Below are positions 7,977 through 19,079 of a stretch of 64,000 nucleotides of DNA, one piece after another. A program made the translations under genes and the position numbers. The stretch's first letter is position 1. Each line of letters opens with the position of its first letter. A model generated the notes under the pieces. The model saw only the letters and a program-made list of their open reading frames with translations. It did no database searches and was not told the DNA's origin. The stretch is from Saussurea involucrata (taxonomy: Eukaryota; Streptophyta; Magnoliopsida; Asterales; Asteraceae): NCBI GenBank assembly GCA_033807775.1, contig CM066326.1, forward strand, positions 95,024,873-95,088,872, given 5' to 3'.

Positions 7977-10442
7977 TCAGTTCTTAGGTACCCATTTGGT
8001 GATGGGTCCTTTTGGGTTAGAGGTGTGAGAAACCTTGGGTTTAGATCTGTCAATTCTTTCCTTTGGACAGTCTTTAGCAAGATGAAAGGTATCACCACAA
8101 TTATAACATTTTCGGTAGATGAAAGTTATTTTGGGTTTTTGTTCCTTTCCTTTTTCCTTTCCAATTATATCAACTTTAATCTTTGGACCGAGAAGAGTAT
8201 TGCGAGGGCCTCTAAAAAGTTTGGTTCTTGAGGTTGAAGCATGGTCAGGGATCTCTCTTAAAAAAGCTTTGGACTTTCCCTTTTGCACAAAATCGGCGAG
8301 GGGTTTTTCGGTGGTGTGGTTTTCTTTGAAAGATTGTGGTTTTGTAAGACTAGAAGAGTTGTTGTCAATGGCTAGACCTTTGAACACATCATGAATAGGT
8401 TTGACCACATCTTGTACTTTATGGGTTTGATCTGATGAAGATTCTTTGGCTTTTATAAACATTCCATATTTCAAGGCTTCACCAAGATCAATAGAGTTTA
8501 AAGAAATGGAATCACAGGAGTTTGTCTCAGAGTCATCTTCCCAGGAATCGGTGATGGGAACAAGTGCATGAGTAGATTTTTCAAGCATGGATTTTTCATA
8601 TCCTAACCCAGACTTGTTACCACCACTGACTTGATCTTGAAAGATTTGTTCAAGATTCTTTGAAGAGCTTGTCCATTTTCTGACAACTTCTTGTTCTTTC
8701 TTTAACTTTTTGAACAGTTTATTTTTCTCCTTTTCAATTGCATGATTTATGACTTTTAGATTTTCAAGCTCAGCTTTTATTTCTTCAAACTTTTCGAGTT
8801 TAGACAAGCAAGATTCAAGTTGAGATGTAAGAGCTTTAACTTGAGCATATTTTCTTCTCTTGCTATCTTTGACAGTGTAAAAATCTTGAGTTAAAGACTC
8901 ATAAGCATTTATCTTTTCAATATCAGTCATGTCATTGAAGGGATGTACCTGAGAGTATGATGATGAGCCTTCAGTAGAAACTAGTGCCATTGGAGATTTG
9001 GCCTTTTCTTCTTCCTCTTCTTCCACCTCTTCAGATATGGCCACAAAGCACTTATTTGGAGAATCACTGTCAGTGGTTTCTTCTTCTTCCCAGTCATGAG
9101 CCTCTGCTATCAATCCTTTTCCTTTTCTTTGAGATCCTTCATTTCTTTCTCTTTCCTTCTTGTACTTTGCCTTGTACTTTTCAGCACGTTCCTGATGTGA
9201 GAGTGAGGAGGATTGAGAATCTTTCTTGAAATGGGATTTCTCAACTTTAGAAGGATATTTGTCAGAGGACGAGGAATTGACTTTTGACACACGCTTGCTT
9301 CTGCACTCAGCTGCAAAGTGTCCTTTCTTACCACAGTTGAAACATTCCTCATTTGTCTTGTCAGACGAGGACATTTTTGAAAATGAAGGTTTTCTGAAAC
9401 TTCTGGGTTTGTTGAAATTTCGAGATTTATTTTTAAAGCCAACCATCATAGCCATTTCATCAGTCATTCGGTCTACCGAAATTTCATCACCTTCATCATC
9501 GGCATCACTCAGATATGCCTCCGTTTGGTGAGAAGGGTTGTTCTGATTTTCGGTATCAGAGTCTGATGAGGGATATGTGATACAAGGAGCATTATGACTT
9601 TTCTTGGAACTTTCGCAAATAAGAGCTATTGAAGAGCTCTTTATCTCTTTGAAGATGGTTTTCCTATGAAGCTTGGTTTGTTCAAAGTTGAACAGAGTTC
9701 CATACAAAACAGTTAAAGGCATGTATTCCAAGTCCTTGGTAGTCTTTATGCAAGTGCAAATGTTTTCCCAAAAGTCAGGAAGACAATCCATAAACTTGCA
9801 TAGAACTTCCTCATTGTCATAGACTCTACCTAGTAATTTTAAATCATTTAACAGAGAGTTAAACCGGTTATAAAAGCTTGGAAGAGATTCTCCCTTTTCA
9901 TAGGCAAAGAGCTCATATTTTCGAATGAGGCCAATCTTTTTGCTTTTCTTTACTTCTTCTGTACCCTCATAAAGTACACACAAAGTAGTCCACATCTCTT
10001 TAGCGGTACCGAAGTTAACAAGAGAGTGATAGACTTCATCAGGAAGTGAGAGAGCAATAATTGCTCTAAGCCTAGAATCCAGAGACACTAATCGTTTTTC
10101 TTCATCAGAATATTTTCTTGGATTTTTTAGAATGTAACGACCAATAGCCTTTGCTTTTTCTATGTCGGAAGGTTCAGATTCATCAGAGTCACTTGATTTA
10201 TCGACTGACTCCTTACCAGGCCTCTGCTTTTCATAGCGAGCCCAAACTCTCGGGATGATAGGTCCCTCCTTGAGAATGGTTGGATATCTAGTATCCACTC
10301 CTTCCATAAATAGCATCATACGGCTCTTCCATAGAGAAAAGTTGTTAGGATTAAACTTGGGAGGTTTTGAAATGGAACCATTTTCAGCAAAATTATTTTG
10401 ACTAGTGTTTTCAACAGTTAGGGATGAAGATGAGGCAGCCAT
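7977..10442 (-). CDS. Sirevirus gag (nucleocapsid precursor)
   Basis: This 821-residue ORF begins with an ATG 45 bp after the 5' LTR. The N-terminal half is the gag domain common in plant copia elements (DUF4219/UBN2 type, approx. residues 25-270). Two CCHC zinc knuckles are present: CFNCGKKGHFAAEC near residue 365 and CYNCGDTFHLAKDC near 785. Between them is a long charged, coiled-coil-like stretch. The length and the second knuckle fit the enlarged gag of Sireviruses. Gag forms the cytoplasmic particle and binds the element RNA. The ORF is intact. Confidence 0.92.
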   Translation of the reverse strand: MAASSSSLTVENTSQNNFAENGSISKPPKFNPNNFSLWKSRMMLFMEGVDTRYPTILKEGPIIPRVWARYEKQRPGKESVDKSSDSDESEPSDIEKAKAIGRYILKNPRKYSDEEKRLVSLDSRLRAIIALSLPDEVYHSLVNFGTAKEMWTTLCVLYEGTEEVKKSKKIGLIRKYELFAYEKGESLPSFYNRFNSLLNDLKLLGRVYDNEEVLCKFMDCLPDFWENICTCIKTTKDLEYMPLTVLYGTLFNFEQTKLHRKTIFKEIKSSSIALICESSKKSHNAPCITYPSSDSDTENQNNPSHQTEAYLSDADDEGDEISVDRMTDEMAMMVGFKNKSRNFNKPRSFRKPSFSKMSSSDKTNEECFNCGKKGHFAAECRSKRVSKVNSSSSDKYPSKVEKSHFKKDSQSSSLSHQERAEKYKAKYKKERERNEGSQRKGKGLIAEAHDWEEEETTDSDSPNKCFVAISEEVEEEEEEKAKSPMALVSTEGSSSYSQVHPFNDMTDIEKINAYESLTQDFYTVKDSKRRKYAQVKALTSQLESCLSKLEKFEEIKAELENLKVINHAIEKEKNKLFKKLKKEQEVVRKWTSSSKNLEQIFQDQVSGGNKSGLGYEKSMLEKSTHALVPITDSWEDDSETNSCDSISLNSIDLGEALKYGMFIKAKESSSDQTHKVQDVVKPIHDVFKGLAIDNNSSSLTKPQSFKENHTTEKPLADFVQKGKSKAFLREIPDHASTSRTKLFRGPRNTLLGPKIKVDIIGKEKGKEQKPKITFIYRKCYNCGDTFHLAKDCPKERIDRSKPKVSHTSNPKGPITKWVPKN

Positions 10443-10472
10443 TGCGGATCAAGTTTATGACTTAAACTTTCC

Positions 10473-10484
10473 GCTCTGATACCA
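10473..10484 (-). other. Primer binding site (tRNA-Met) of the Sirevirus element
   Basis: The minus strand reads TGGTATCAGAGC, complementary to the 3' end of plant initiator tRNA-Met. It starts two bases inside the 5' LTR boundary. Confidence 0.92.
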
Positions 10485-10486
10485 CT

Positions 10487-11462
10487 TGTTGGTCCCAAAA
10501 TGGCTCAACAAGTATTGTAGAAGGGGGGGTTGAATACAATACTCAGATTTTTCACAATTTTAATTCTTTATATTGAAAATCTTTCAACAAGAATTACACA
10601 TAGAAAACTAAAGATTGTTGCGGAAAAGAACAGTTAAACTATTCTAACAATCTAACACAAAGTAAACTGAAAAACACTTAGAACAAATTGAGCACTTAGA
10701 CACAAGATGCAGTTTCAGTAAGAAAGGATCTTGCACTTAGTAATCTTCAGAAGCGTGTTTTGCATGGAGAGTCTTCACCTCTATTAATAGTCCATGCATC
10801 ATTTAATGCTTGGAACACTTGTCACTCTTCCATTCATTGCAGATGTTGACTTCTGAAAAGCTGATATTTCCTTTTTAACTTATCCAAAGAACCAGGAGGA
10901 CAGTCGTACCAAAAAAAGACCTTATCTGAGAATAGATAAAATGACAAACTGCCACTTTTATCTGACAATAGGATATTGTCTCATAATAAATGGTCTTTTC
11001 TTTTGTCTTCAGAGAAAAAGGCTACCGACCTCCTGTATTGGAAACTGCACCAATTTGAAATCTCACTTCTTTAGAAAAGATAGATCCTTCACCGAAGTGT
11101 AGAAAGTTTCGGTGCAGTCTTCTCAAATTCCCACCGATCTCTGAACATATATCGGTGGAAATCTTCTTGAACTTCCACCGATTTTTGAAAGCATATCGGT
11201 GAAAGTCTTCTTGAGCTTCTCACCGAATTTCTTTAATTCGGTGATGCTTGTCCACCGATACACAAGCATATCGGTGGTGGTGTAACTTGTAGAAAGTTGC
11301 TGCCGATTTTCTCACTTCCGCAATGAGATAGTCTTCGCATTTGGTTTCGGTTGATCTTCGACTTCACCGAACAATTGATATGACAGTACAAGTTACACAG
11401 AAGAATCCAAAAATATTCTAAGTACCTAAGTGAGTCAATTTCAAATCTGTGAAGACCCAACA
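10487..11462 (-). repeat. 5' LTR of the Sirevirus element (976 bp)
   Basis: The LTR is bounded by TGTTGG at 10487 and CCAACA ending at 11462. Its distal 365 bp are repeated at 1-365, and the primer binding site abuts it. A related solo LTR with the same start is found at 48009-49199. Confidence 0.93.
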
Positions 11463-13979
11463 CTCTGTATACGTATGCAACCTGCAATGTGGACGATTAG
11501 GTCAGTACATGAAGACTTTGATCTACAGTACGTATATGGTAAGTATATCCTTGATTGCAGAGCATTTTGAGTTTTTGGTTATTTGTCTAGTTGATTGAAA
11601 CTGATGTCAATAGTTTGAATATTTGATTGCAGAGCATTATCCTAACCTCATTACATTAAAGATACATCATGGTGGTCTTTTTACAAAACGGTATGGAAGG
11701 AAGTACATTGAAGGTAAAAGTAACTTTATTGACTTGGTTGATGTTGATGAACTTAGTGTCCATGAGATCAATGCCATGGTTATTGAGCTTGGTTACACTG
11801 GTCAGTACCCCATGTATTACCATTTTCTTACCCCTGATAGTAACCTAGATATTGGACTTAGAGCCTTAGGCAATGATCAATATATAATCAATCTTATCAA
11901 GCACACCTCAATTAATAAAATGATTGAGGTATACATAGAGCAGTTTAGGACAACTGTGGGTACCTACAACAAGTCACCAGGTGGACCAAAAGTGGTAATT
12001 GAGGAACTCCCTGATGAAAATCTTGTTGTACAACCCAAAAAAAAAGGCAAGTACCTCGTGCAAAAAGAGGTTACTGTTGGAGTGGAAGGAACCAGAGGAA
12101 CCAGAGCAATATACACCAGTAGTTGAGAGTTGGTCAGGACAAGCATCTGGAATTAATGAGTCAGTACTTGAAACTGGGTTGGAACAAGACCTCAATCAAG
12201 AGTCTTTTGAATTTGATCCTTTCTGGGAAGAACTTGGTATTGAGCAACCATCTGTTAATGAACCATCTATCCAAGAACAATCTGTCCAAGAACCATCTAT
12301 TAAAGAACCATCTATCCAAGAACAATATGTCCAAGAACCATCTATTAAAGAACAAACTGTCCAAGAAGAAACTGTCCAAGAAGATGACAGTGAAGACTCA
12401 TATTACATGGAGGATGAAATGGCAGAGGTTGGTGTAGACATGAAGAACTTTTGTTCCATCATATATTGGGATATTGAATGGTTGGGTAATAAAGAGGACT
12501 TAGTTGAGGAACATAATTTAGGGGAAGATGATCCACTTGAAGTTGAAGTTGATGCTTTTTATAGTGCATCTGAGTCAGACATTGAAGTACATAGGAAGCA
12601 AAAGATTAGAAAACTAAGAAAGAACCATGCACAGGATACAGGGAATGTAAACTTTTATGTTGGGGAATGCTTTGGCAATAAAAATGAGATTAAAGACAAG
12701 ATTGCCAAACATTCCATTGAAACAAGGAGGGACCTTTCTATACTAAAGAATGACAAAGTAAGGGTAAGGGTTGTGTGCAGGGGTAAGGTTCCAACATGCA
12801 GTGAAGAGGTGGGTCAAAGTAGCAATGCAGAGTCAAAGTCAACTAAGTCAAAGTCAACAGGGTCAAAAGTTGATGGGCCCATCTGCCCTTGGGTATTGCA
12901 CATCTCTACAAATGGTGAAGACCAAACATAGGTAGTAAAAACCTACAATGATGTGCATAAATGTCTTCAATGCAGAAAAGTGAGACAATGCACATAATCC
13001 TTTATCTCATCGCAAATAGAGGGTACCATCATCCCTAACCCAACTATTCCTATTGGAGCCCTAAAAGACCAACTCCAAGCCAAACTTCAATTGCAGCTTT
13101 CAAAACAGAAGGTATTTAGGGCAAAGTCAAAAGCTTTGGAGAAGATGCAGGGGACATACACTGCACAGTACAGTTTATTGAGAGACTACATTCTTGAGCT
13201 AAAGAAGACAAATCCAGGGACAACAGTGAAGCTGGAGGTTGAAAGTGAACCAAACATGGAATCCTCAATAACTAGACAGTTTAAGAGGATATATGTCTGT
13301 CTTGGTGCACTAAAGCAAGGATTCAAAAAATGTGACAGGGAGTTGTTGGGAATAGATGAGTCTTTCATGAAAGGACCATTTCCTAGTCAGATCTTATCTG
13401 CTGTTGGAATTGATCCAAACCATGGGACTTATCCCCTTGCTTATGCAATTGTGGAGGCTGAGAACACAGACTCTTGGACTTGGTTTTTGGAGTATTTGGG
13501 AGATGATCTAGAGTTGGATAGAAACTCTAACTTCACATTCATTAGTGACAGACATAAGGTAATTTGTATTTTTTTATTTTTTATTTTCTATTTTTAGTTT
13601 AATTTGTATGCTAATGAACATCAACTTTACAGGGTATCATACCAGCAATAGCAAGGGTCTTTCCAAGTGCAGAGCATAGGTTTTGCTTGAGGCACATACA
13701 TGAGAACATGAAGAAAACATGGAAAGGCAAGGAATACAAGGATCTGTTGTGGAAGTGTGCTACTGCAACTACAGTGAACCAATTTGGGAGATGTATGGAA
13801 GAGCTGAAAAATCTGAACAAAGCTGCACATGATTACTTGAAAGATATTCCACCACATAGCTGGAGCAGATCCCACTTTAGAGGTACTGAACCTTTAAACT
13901 TGTTCTTCTAAGTTTACACCTTTAAGTTTGTTCTACTAAATTTATACCCAATTATGGTATGCACAGGTAGAGCTCATTG

Positions 13980-14884
13980 TGTAACATCCTAAATTTTCAA
14001 TAATATTATTTTAATGAAAATTGGGATCTAATTGTATTTTGGTTTAAAACCTCGAATTATGTGGTAATTTTATAATTCATCAGGGTTAAAATACAGGAGA
14101 TGAAAGTTTGGTGTAAATTTTGGAAATAATAAAACTTGAGGGTGCTTTTGGTTATATGCTGAAAGTGTGTATGGATAAAAGGTTAGAGCTGAGAAATATC
14201 TCAGTACCTTGTTTGGAGTCGGCAAAGAAATTAGAGGAAAAAGGGAGAAAGAGAGAAAGAAGAGAAAGCAAGCTTTGTTCATCATTTTGGTAAGAAATTG
14301 ATTGTGGTTTCTAATAAAAATATGTGTAGTTATATGTTTGTAAAACGAATTGGATTGTGGAATAGGTTTTTGGAATCACAAACATCATATTTGAGGAATC
14401 AGCTTGTGCAGAAGTCGGTTTCGCAGCATAAGGTGAGTTCATTCGATTCGTTGTACAAATCAGTGTTTTTAAGTTGTACTAACCTTAATATAGTTGTATA
14501 AATTGATTGAGGACTGAATGGAATACATAGATTGAACTGATTTTACAAGTTAAGTCGATTTGTGGACTTGTTGAAATAAACTGTACGCAGTCCCGGTACA
14601 TGAAAGCCCCGGTACTTATGAGTCCCGGTGCAGTCCCGGTAGAATAAAAAGTCCCGGTAGTGGCAAGTCCCGGTAGTTGGAAGTCCCGGTAGAGGCAAAT
14701 CCCGGTACTTATGAGTTCCGGTGAAGTCCCGGTACATGTGTTGAATACCGGGAGTTGGGGATACCGAGAGTTGGGAATACCGGGAGTTGGATAAAAAGAG
14801 TCAGTTTACAGATTTTGGTAATAGATCTTGAAAATGAACTAAAGAATATAATAGTCTAAGGTATCCGAAAACCCCTGTTATCCG
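13980..14884 (+). mobile_element. Ty3/gypsy-type LTR fragment, plus orientation (LTR-B)
   Basis: The segment begins TGTAACATCC directly in a MULE-1 exon. It has the layout of a gypsy LTR: a GA-rich stretch (14230-14275), a GTAAG donor at 14290, an AG acceptor at 14365, AAG/GTGAGTTC at 14430 and a short-repeat array of CCCGGTA units (14590-14770). No terminal TTACA is found, so its 3' part is missing. From about 14885 the sequence becomes another element in the opposite orientation. The border is approximate. Confidence 0.55.
14590..14770. repeat. CCCGGTA short tandem array in LTR-B
   Basis: About ten copies of GTCCCGGTA-like units at 10-20 bp spacing are present. They lie about 160 bp after the conserved GGTGAGTTC site, the same relative place as arrays of different sequence in the two other gypsy LTRs of this window. 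Confidence 0.75.
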
Positions 14885-15632
14885 ACATTCTAGGGCTATT
14901 CGGTTCCTACCGCATACAACCTATAGTGCATTCACTTAACAACCTATCAAGGCTAGCATAAACTCCTATTAGCAAGCAACAAACACGCAGTACAGCGTAA
15001 TAGGCACCAAGCAATCTAGCACACATACTCCTATGTTCTAGAAAGCAATCTAGCATACATACTCATATGTAAACACTCTTCCCAGCTCACTAGGAATTTC
15101 ATCTCATCCCACTACCCTTGCTACCACGGAATCCCTATTAGCCATAACGAGTTGCCTCGTGAATCCCCAGTCGCATGCAACGTGAATCAAATAGACATTC
15201 GAATACAAGATTCTATCCTAGAACGGTTGGACTCAAACAAGAGCTGCGCAATAGAACTAAATCAAATATTCTAAGGCTATATGATCTTTACTGCATACAA
15301 CCTATAGGGCCTTCACTTAACAACCTACTATAACTAGTATTGATTCCTACTAGCAAGCAATCATCATACCGTACAGTGTAAACAACATAGGCAATCTAGC
15401 ATGCATACCTTATGATCTAGAAAGCGATAAATACACTAAGTACTGTACCTTCCCACTTAGCGTCGGCTGACTGTACACACTGCGCCCTCAATCACCGTTT
15501 CCCAAACGGGTTTTCCTTTTTCTTTCATTCGAAAAGATCTTAGTAAAAGGATTTAAAATTTCATAGCCGCAACTTGAGACCAAACACACCGAGATGTGTC
15601 TGATTCACTCAAGTTGTGCTCTGATACCAAGT
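14885..15632 (-). mobile_element. Gypsy 5' leader fragment, minus orientation, with internal duplication
   Basis: The reverse complement matches the leader of the complete gypsy element (39000-39470), including the blocks around its primer binding site. The primer site itself (TGGTATCAGAGC on minus) is 15618-15629. A stretch of about 150 bp occurs twice, about 375 bp apart (near 14900-15060 and 15275-15430). The gag-pol part that should follow is absent. Confidence 0.8.
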
Positions 15633-17793
15633 TGTAACGTCCCAAAAATTACAAGGAATTTAAATTTTCAAAAATAATGCATTTCACTATAATCAAACCA
15701 CAAGTTAACAAATCTCATTACAATAAAATAAACGTCGTTGATTTAAACCGTCAGACAAAGTTAAGCAGCAAAAAAGTTATATAATTAAATCCCCATTTAA
15801 TAAAAATTTAACTTAAACAGTCTTCGTCTGGCGCCCGTGTGTACCGTCATGCCCGACTGCTACTCGTACCTGAAATCATAAGATTTTGGGAAGGGGTAAG
15901 CACGAAGCTTAGTGAATTCAAACCATAGATAGGATCGCAATTATATCAGCATCACCCTTACACAGCTAGTTATCGCAACCAACTCATACCATGCAATCAC
16001 GTCTTGCACCCAAATTTATATATACCAAATACAACAAATATACCAGCACATATTTTTCTTGGAACATCCATCAAGAAAATATATCACGATTAATAATAAG
16101 CCTTATACTCCTTGGAACGACCATCAAGAAGATATAATCGAAACTTATTATACAAACACATATACTTCTTGGAACAACCATCAAGAAAATATATCACTAT
16201 TAACAATAAGCCTTATACTCCTTGGAACGACCATCAAGAAGGTATAATCGCAACTTATTATACAAACACATATACTTCTTGGAACAACCATCAAGAAGTA
16301 CATCAATCACAGTTCAATATATATACACAACTATATATACCCCATAACACAATAATATCAACAAACAATCATAACTATCACACTCGAGCTATAGTAACAC
16401 AAATATAATTCCCATCCTATATAGTGAGAGAACTCACCTCAAAAGCAAAGCTTATGTCCTCAACAGCAACACGAACCGGCCAACACCAGCTCACCTTTTT
16501 CCACCTAAATAAGTGTTAACAAATGTCAAAGTGACGCCCCAACCCAAAGCCACGACTACTAAATTATAAAATACATTTTCCAGTTTTTACTCTCAACACA
16601 CAGGTCTGTTCGGGACCTGTTTAACCCCTTATAAACAGATAAATCCAGAAATATTTTTCCATAATCACAAAGTCCTATGTCTTAGGGTTCCAGGGACATA
16701 TCGCACGCGCTCTAACGATTTTTCTACAATTTACTATGGATTTTACAAAACCGACTTGCAGCACAGTGAAAAACAGGACCTTTCCGTACAAAACAACAGT
16801 TTGACACTAGCTATGGTCCGAACTGGTTTTTCCGTAAAACATATGAAACTTACTAGACTCAGAATGGGAGATTTTGGCACTGATTTCACCCAAATACGAT
16901 GTCCCTAGAAAAAGTTATGGTTTTCCCAAAACAGTGGCAGAAACTGTGTAATTCACATGAAATGACAAACAATGCTTATTAACCCATTAAGCCAAAGCTT
17001 AACCCAAACAGACCCGGAAGGCATACTAGCTACTGAAAAAAGGTTAACCTAGGCTGGACAACAGCCGTGCACCACCCACTGCCGCCTCCGGTGGTGGTGG
17101 TGGCTGATGGCGGCGACGGTGGTTACGGTAACACCCTCGGCGAAACCTCTCAACACCGTCCATCCCGACTCACCCGCAACCTCACACCCGCACACAACCA
17201 CACACCCGCACATACATGCACTCCCCCTGCTGTCACCCGGAGGCGTGCAGCGGCAGCCCCACCGCCGGCAGCCGTGGTTGCGGCGGTGGTGGTGGCGGTT
17301 TACCATTTTCCGACGAAGAAACACTAATTAAAACGAATGGCACACTTACCTTGACGCGACCTTCTTCCTCTACTTTTCCGACCGAACCCGACGGTGGTTC
17401 TCTCACGCCGACGACCTCCTTCCTCCTCTTCTCCACTCTCGCTCTCTTTCTCTCTCGGTTTTTCTCTCTCTCTCTTTCTTCTCTTCTCGACCGAACACAA
17501 CCAAAGGGGAGGGGAAAGCAAACCTTAGGGTTCCTAACAATTGGGAAGGGGAAACCGCACAAGGGAGGGGGGAAAATCGGTCCTTGGGCCGTACTCCAAC
17601 AAGTTTGGGCTTTGCCCCATAATAGCCCCTCTACTAGCCCCTAACTTTCAACCTACACTACATTGACCCTATGTTAACAAATTGGTCCGACTCGACTAAC
17701 CCCGTTAACGGAATCCACGTTAAACCTAACAGCTTTTCTAACAAAAGAAAATAAATAATAATAAAAAATATGTACCGAGATATGGACTTTACA
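15633..17793 (-). repeat. 5' LTR of truncated gypsy element (2161 bp)
   Basis: On the minus strand it starts TGTAAAGTCC at 17793 and ends GGGACGTTACA at 15633, next to the primer binding site. It is a diverged relative of the 2276-bp LTRs of the complete gypsy element. It keeps the candidate splice donor (after 17350), acceptor and donor (16504/16438) and the GC-rich block. The sequence to its right resumes MULE-1 coding DNA. Confidence 0.88.
16050..16300. repeat. About 110-bp tandem repeat in the truncated gypsy LTR
   Basis: A unit containing CTTGGAACAACCATCAAGAAG is repeated about 2.3 times with few changes. Each TTCTTG...CAAGAA pair could fold into a small hairpin. Confidence 0.85.
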
Positions 17794-18605
17794 CCTGTGG
17801 ATGGAACAATGTGTTGTAGATCCTATTGAGAAGGTATGCACTTGCAGGAAGTGGGAACTAACAGGCATACCATGTAAGCATGCTGTGGCTTGTATATGGT
17901 TCATGCAAGCAAATGGAGAGGATGTTGACATTCCAGAGAAGTGGGTGCATTCTAGTTACAGTTTTAGTACTTGGAAATCTGTTTATGCATTCAACATTGA
18001 GCCAATAAGTAGTAGAGAGCATTGGCCTCAATCAGATTGCACACTCACTCTCACTGCACCAAAGCATCACACTCCTGTTGGGAGGCCCAAGAAGAAAAGA
18101 AGAAAGACTGCAGAAGAGTTGAGTCAGCCCATTGTGAAGGGTCCAAAGCTTGTTAGAAGTGGGAAGACTGTTACATGTAACAAGTGCAACAAGAAAGGTC
18201 ACAATTCTAGGACCTGCAAAGGGCAAGAAGATAGAGCAGCATGAGGGTGTTTGGTTTTGATGTTGTTATCTTTTGTTTTGGTTGGTGATATGTAGAACAA
18301 TTATGGTTTGTTTTGGTAACTTATGCAATGAACAATTATGGTCAGATTTTGTCAATTCCCCTGTTTTGGTTTGCTTATGTTATAAATTTCAGTGTCAATT
18401 CCTCTGTTTTGATTTTGTCCATTAACATAGAGATGTCAAAAGTGCACAATTTCCATTAACATATATTTGTCAAAAGTACAACGCTTTCAGTACACCAAAA
18501 GTACACTAAAAAGTACCAAAAACCACCAAAAAGTACCAAAAACCACCAAAAGAACCTACACTAAGCAAACTACCTAAACAACATCCCATATCGATCAAGC
18601 ATGAT

Positions 18606-18962
18606 CTAACAGAAATAACGATACACAAAAAACACCCAACTGGCAATCAACAACACTTTCAAGTTTCGAGCTTCAATTGTCTTCTCCTTCAACTGTTGGT
18701 CAACAATTTTCTTGCTTCTAATCAACCCAGGAATCACATGGATGGCACGTGCACACATTGGTCTATCAAGCCATTTTACAAACCCACAATTTGTAGCTTG
18801 TGAAACAAAAAAACAAGATTTTAGGAAGGATTTAGGGTTTTTGAAAGGATTTGAGACCACACCACTTACTGGGTTTGAACAACAATAGAACCTTCGTCCA
18901 GGGTTGTTGTTTGTCCACGAGGTTCTTAAATTCGTAGGGTAGCCACACACGCGGACCACCAT
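18606..18962 (-). CDS. GRF-type zinc-finger protein carried by MULE-1
   Basis: The likely start is the ATG ending at 18962. The product has the GRF zinc-finger pattern (VCGYPTNLRTSW ... NPGRRFYCC ... NCGFVKWLDRPMC), then a charged helix and a C-terminal hydrophobic segment of about 15 residues that looks like a membrane anchor. A GTAAGT donor (after 18870) and a TTTCACAAG acceptor (before 18796) outline an intron that the uninterrupted frame reads through. Spliced there, the phases do not match, so the gene may be decaying. It runs towards the transposase gene, and a homologous gene sits at the same place in MULE-2. GRF fingers bind single-stranded DNA in some proteins; the role here is unknown. 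Confidence 0.7.
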   Translation of the reverse strand: MVVRVCGYPTNLRTSWTNNNPGRRFYCCSNPVSGVVSNPFKNPKSFLKSCFFVSQATNCGFVKWLDRPMCARAIHVIPGLIRSKKIVDQQLKEKTIEARNLKVLLIASWVFFVYRYFC

Positions 18963-19079
18963 TGTTGATTGAGAGCTGAGTTCGTCTTCTTGGGTTTGGT
19001 TTTTTGGAGGTAAAAAAAACTGGAAGAAGCTCATTAAATAAAAGGACAAAAAGGGGTTTAGAGGTAAAAAGACCGATTT

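Larger units (their letters stand above)
1..11462 (-). mobile_element. Sirevirus-type Ty1/copia retrotransposon, left LTR cut by window edge
   Basis: The element reads on the minus strand: 5' LTR (10487-11462), primer binding site, long gag, protease-integrase, reverse transcriptase-RNase H, a repeat-rich spacer, an envelope-like region, polypurine tract and 3' LTR (1-365, partial). The large gag and the extra coding region after pol are typical of the Sirevirus (SIRE) lineage of Ty1/copia. Bases 1-365 and 11098-11462 match over their whole length except one difference I found (A at 322 against T at 11419), so the insertion is young. It landed 24 bp upstream of the MULE-1 start codon. The coding region has several lesions: a stop in integrase, an altered RT active site and frame breaks in the envelope-like region. 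It therefore probably cannot move on its own. Confidence 0.92.
11487..18244 (+). pseudogene. MULE-1 transposase gene, decayed and split
   Basis: Exons inferred by comparison with MULE-2 are 11487-11538, 11633-13558, 13633-13882, 13967-13979 and 17794-18244. The N-terminal PB1-like region (Tyr-Pro-Asn ... HHGG block) is followed by an acidic Ser/Glu/Pro-repeat linker (12240-12380), a MuDR-type DNA-binding region, and the MULE catalytic core with Asp in LLGIDESFMKG and ISDRHK. After the insertion come a SWIM zinc finger (CTCRKW ... PCKH) and a CCHC knuckle. Lesions are a frame change at a nine-A run near 12040, TAG at about 12929, TAA at about 12995, and loss of about 350 bp of coding sequence at the retrotransposon insertion. 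It cannot make transposase. Confidence 0.9.

Noticed and set aside
17049..17644. His/Pro/Gly-rich ORFs on both strands
   Set aside because: They are overlapping frames in the GC-rich block of the truncated gypsy LTR, without homology or a start context.
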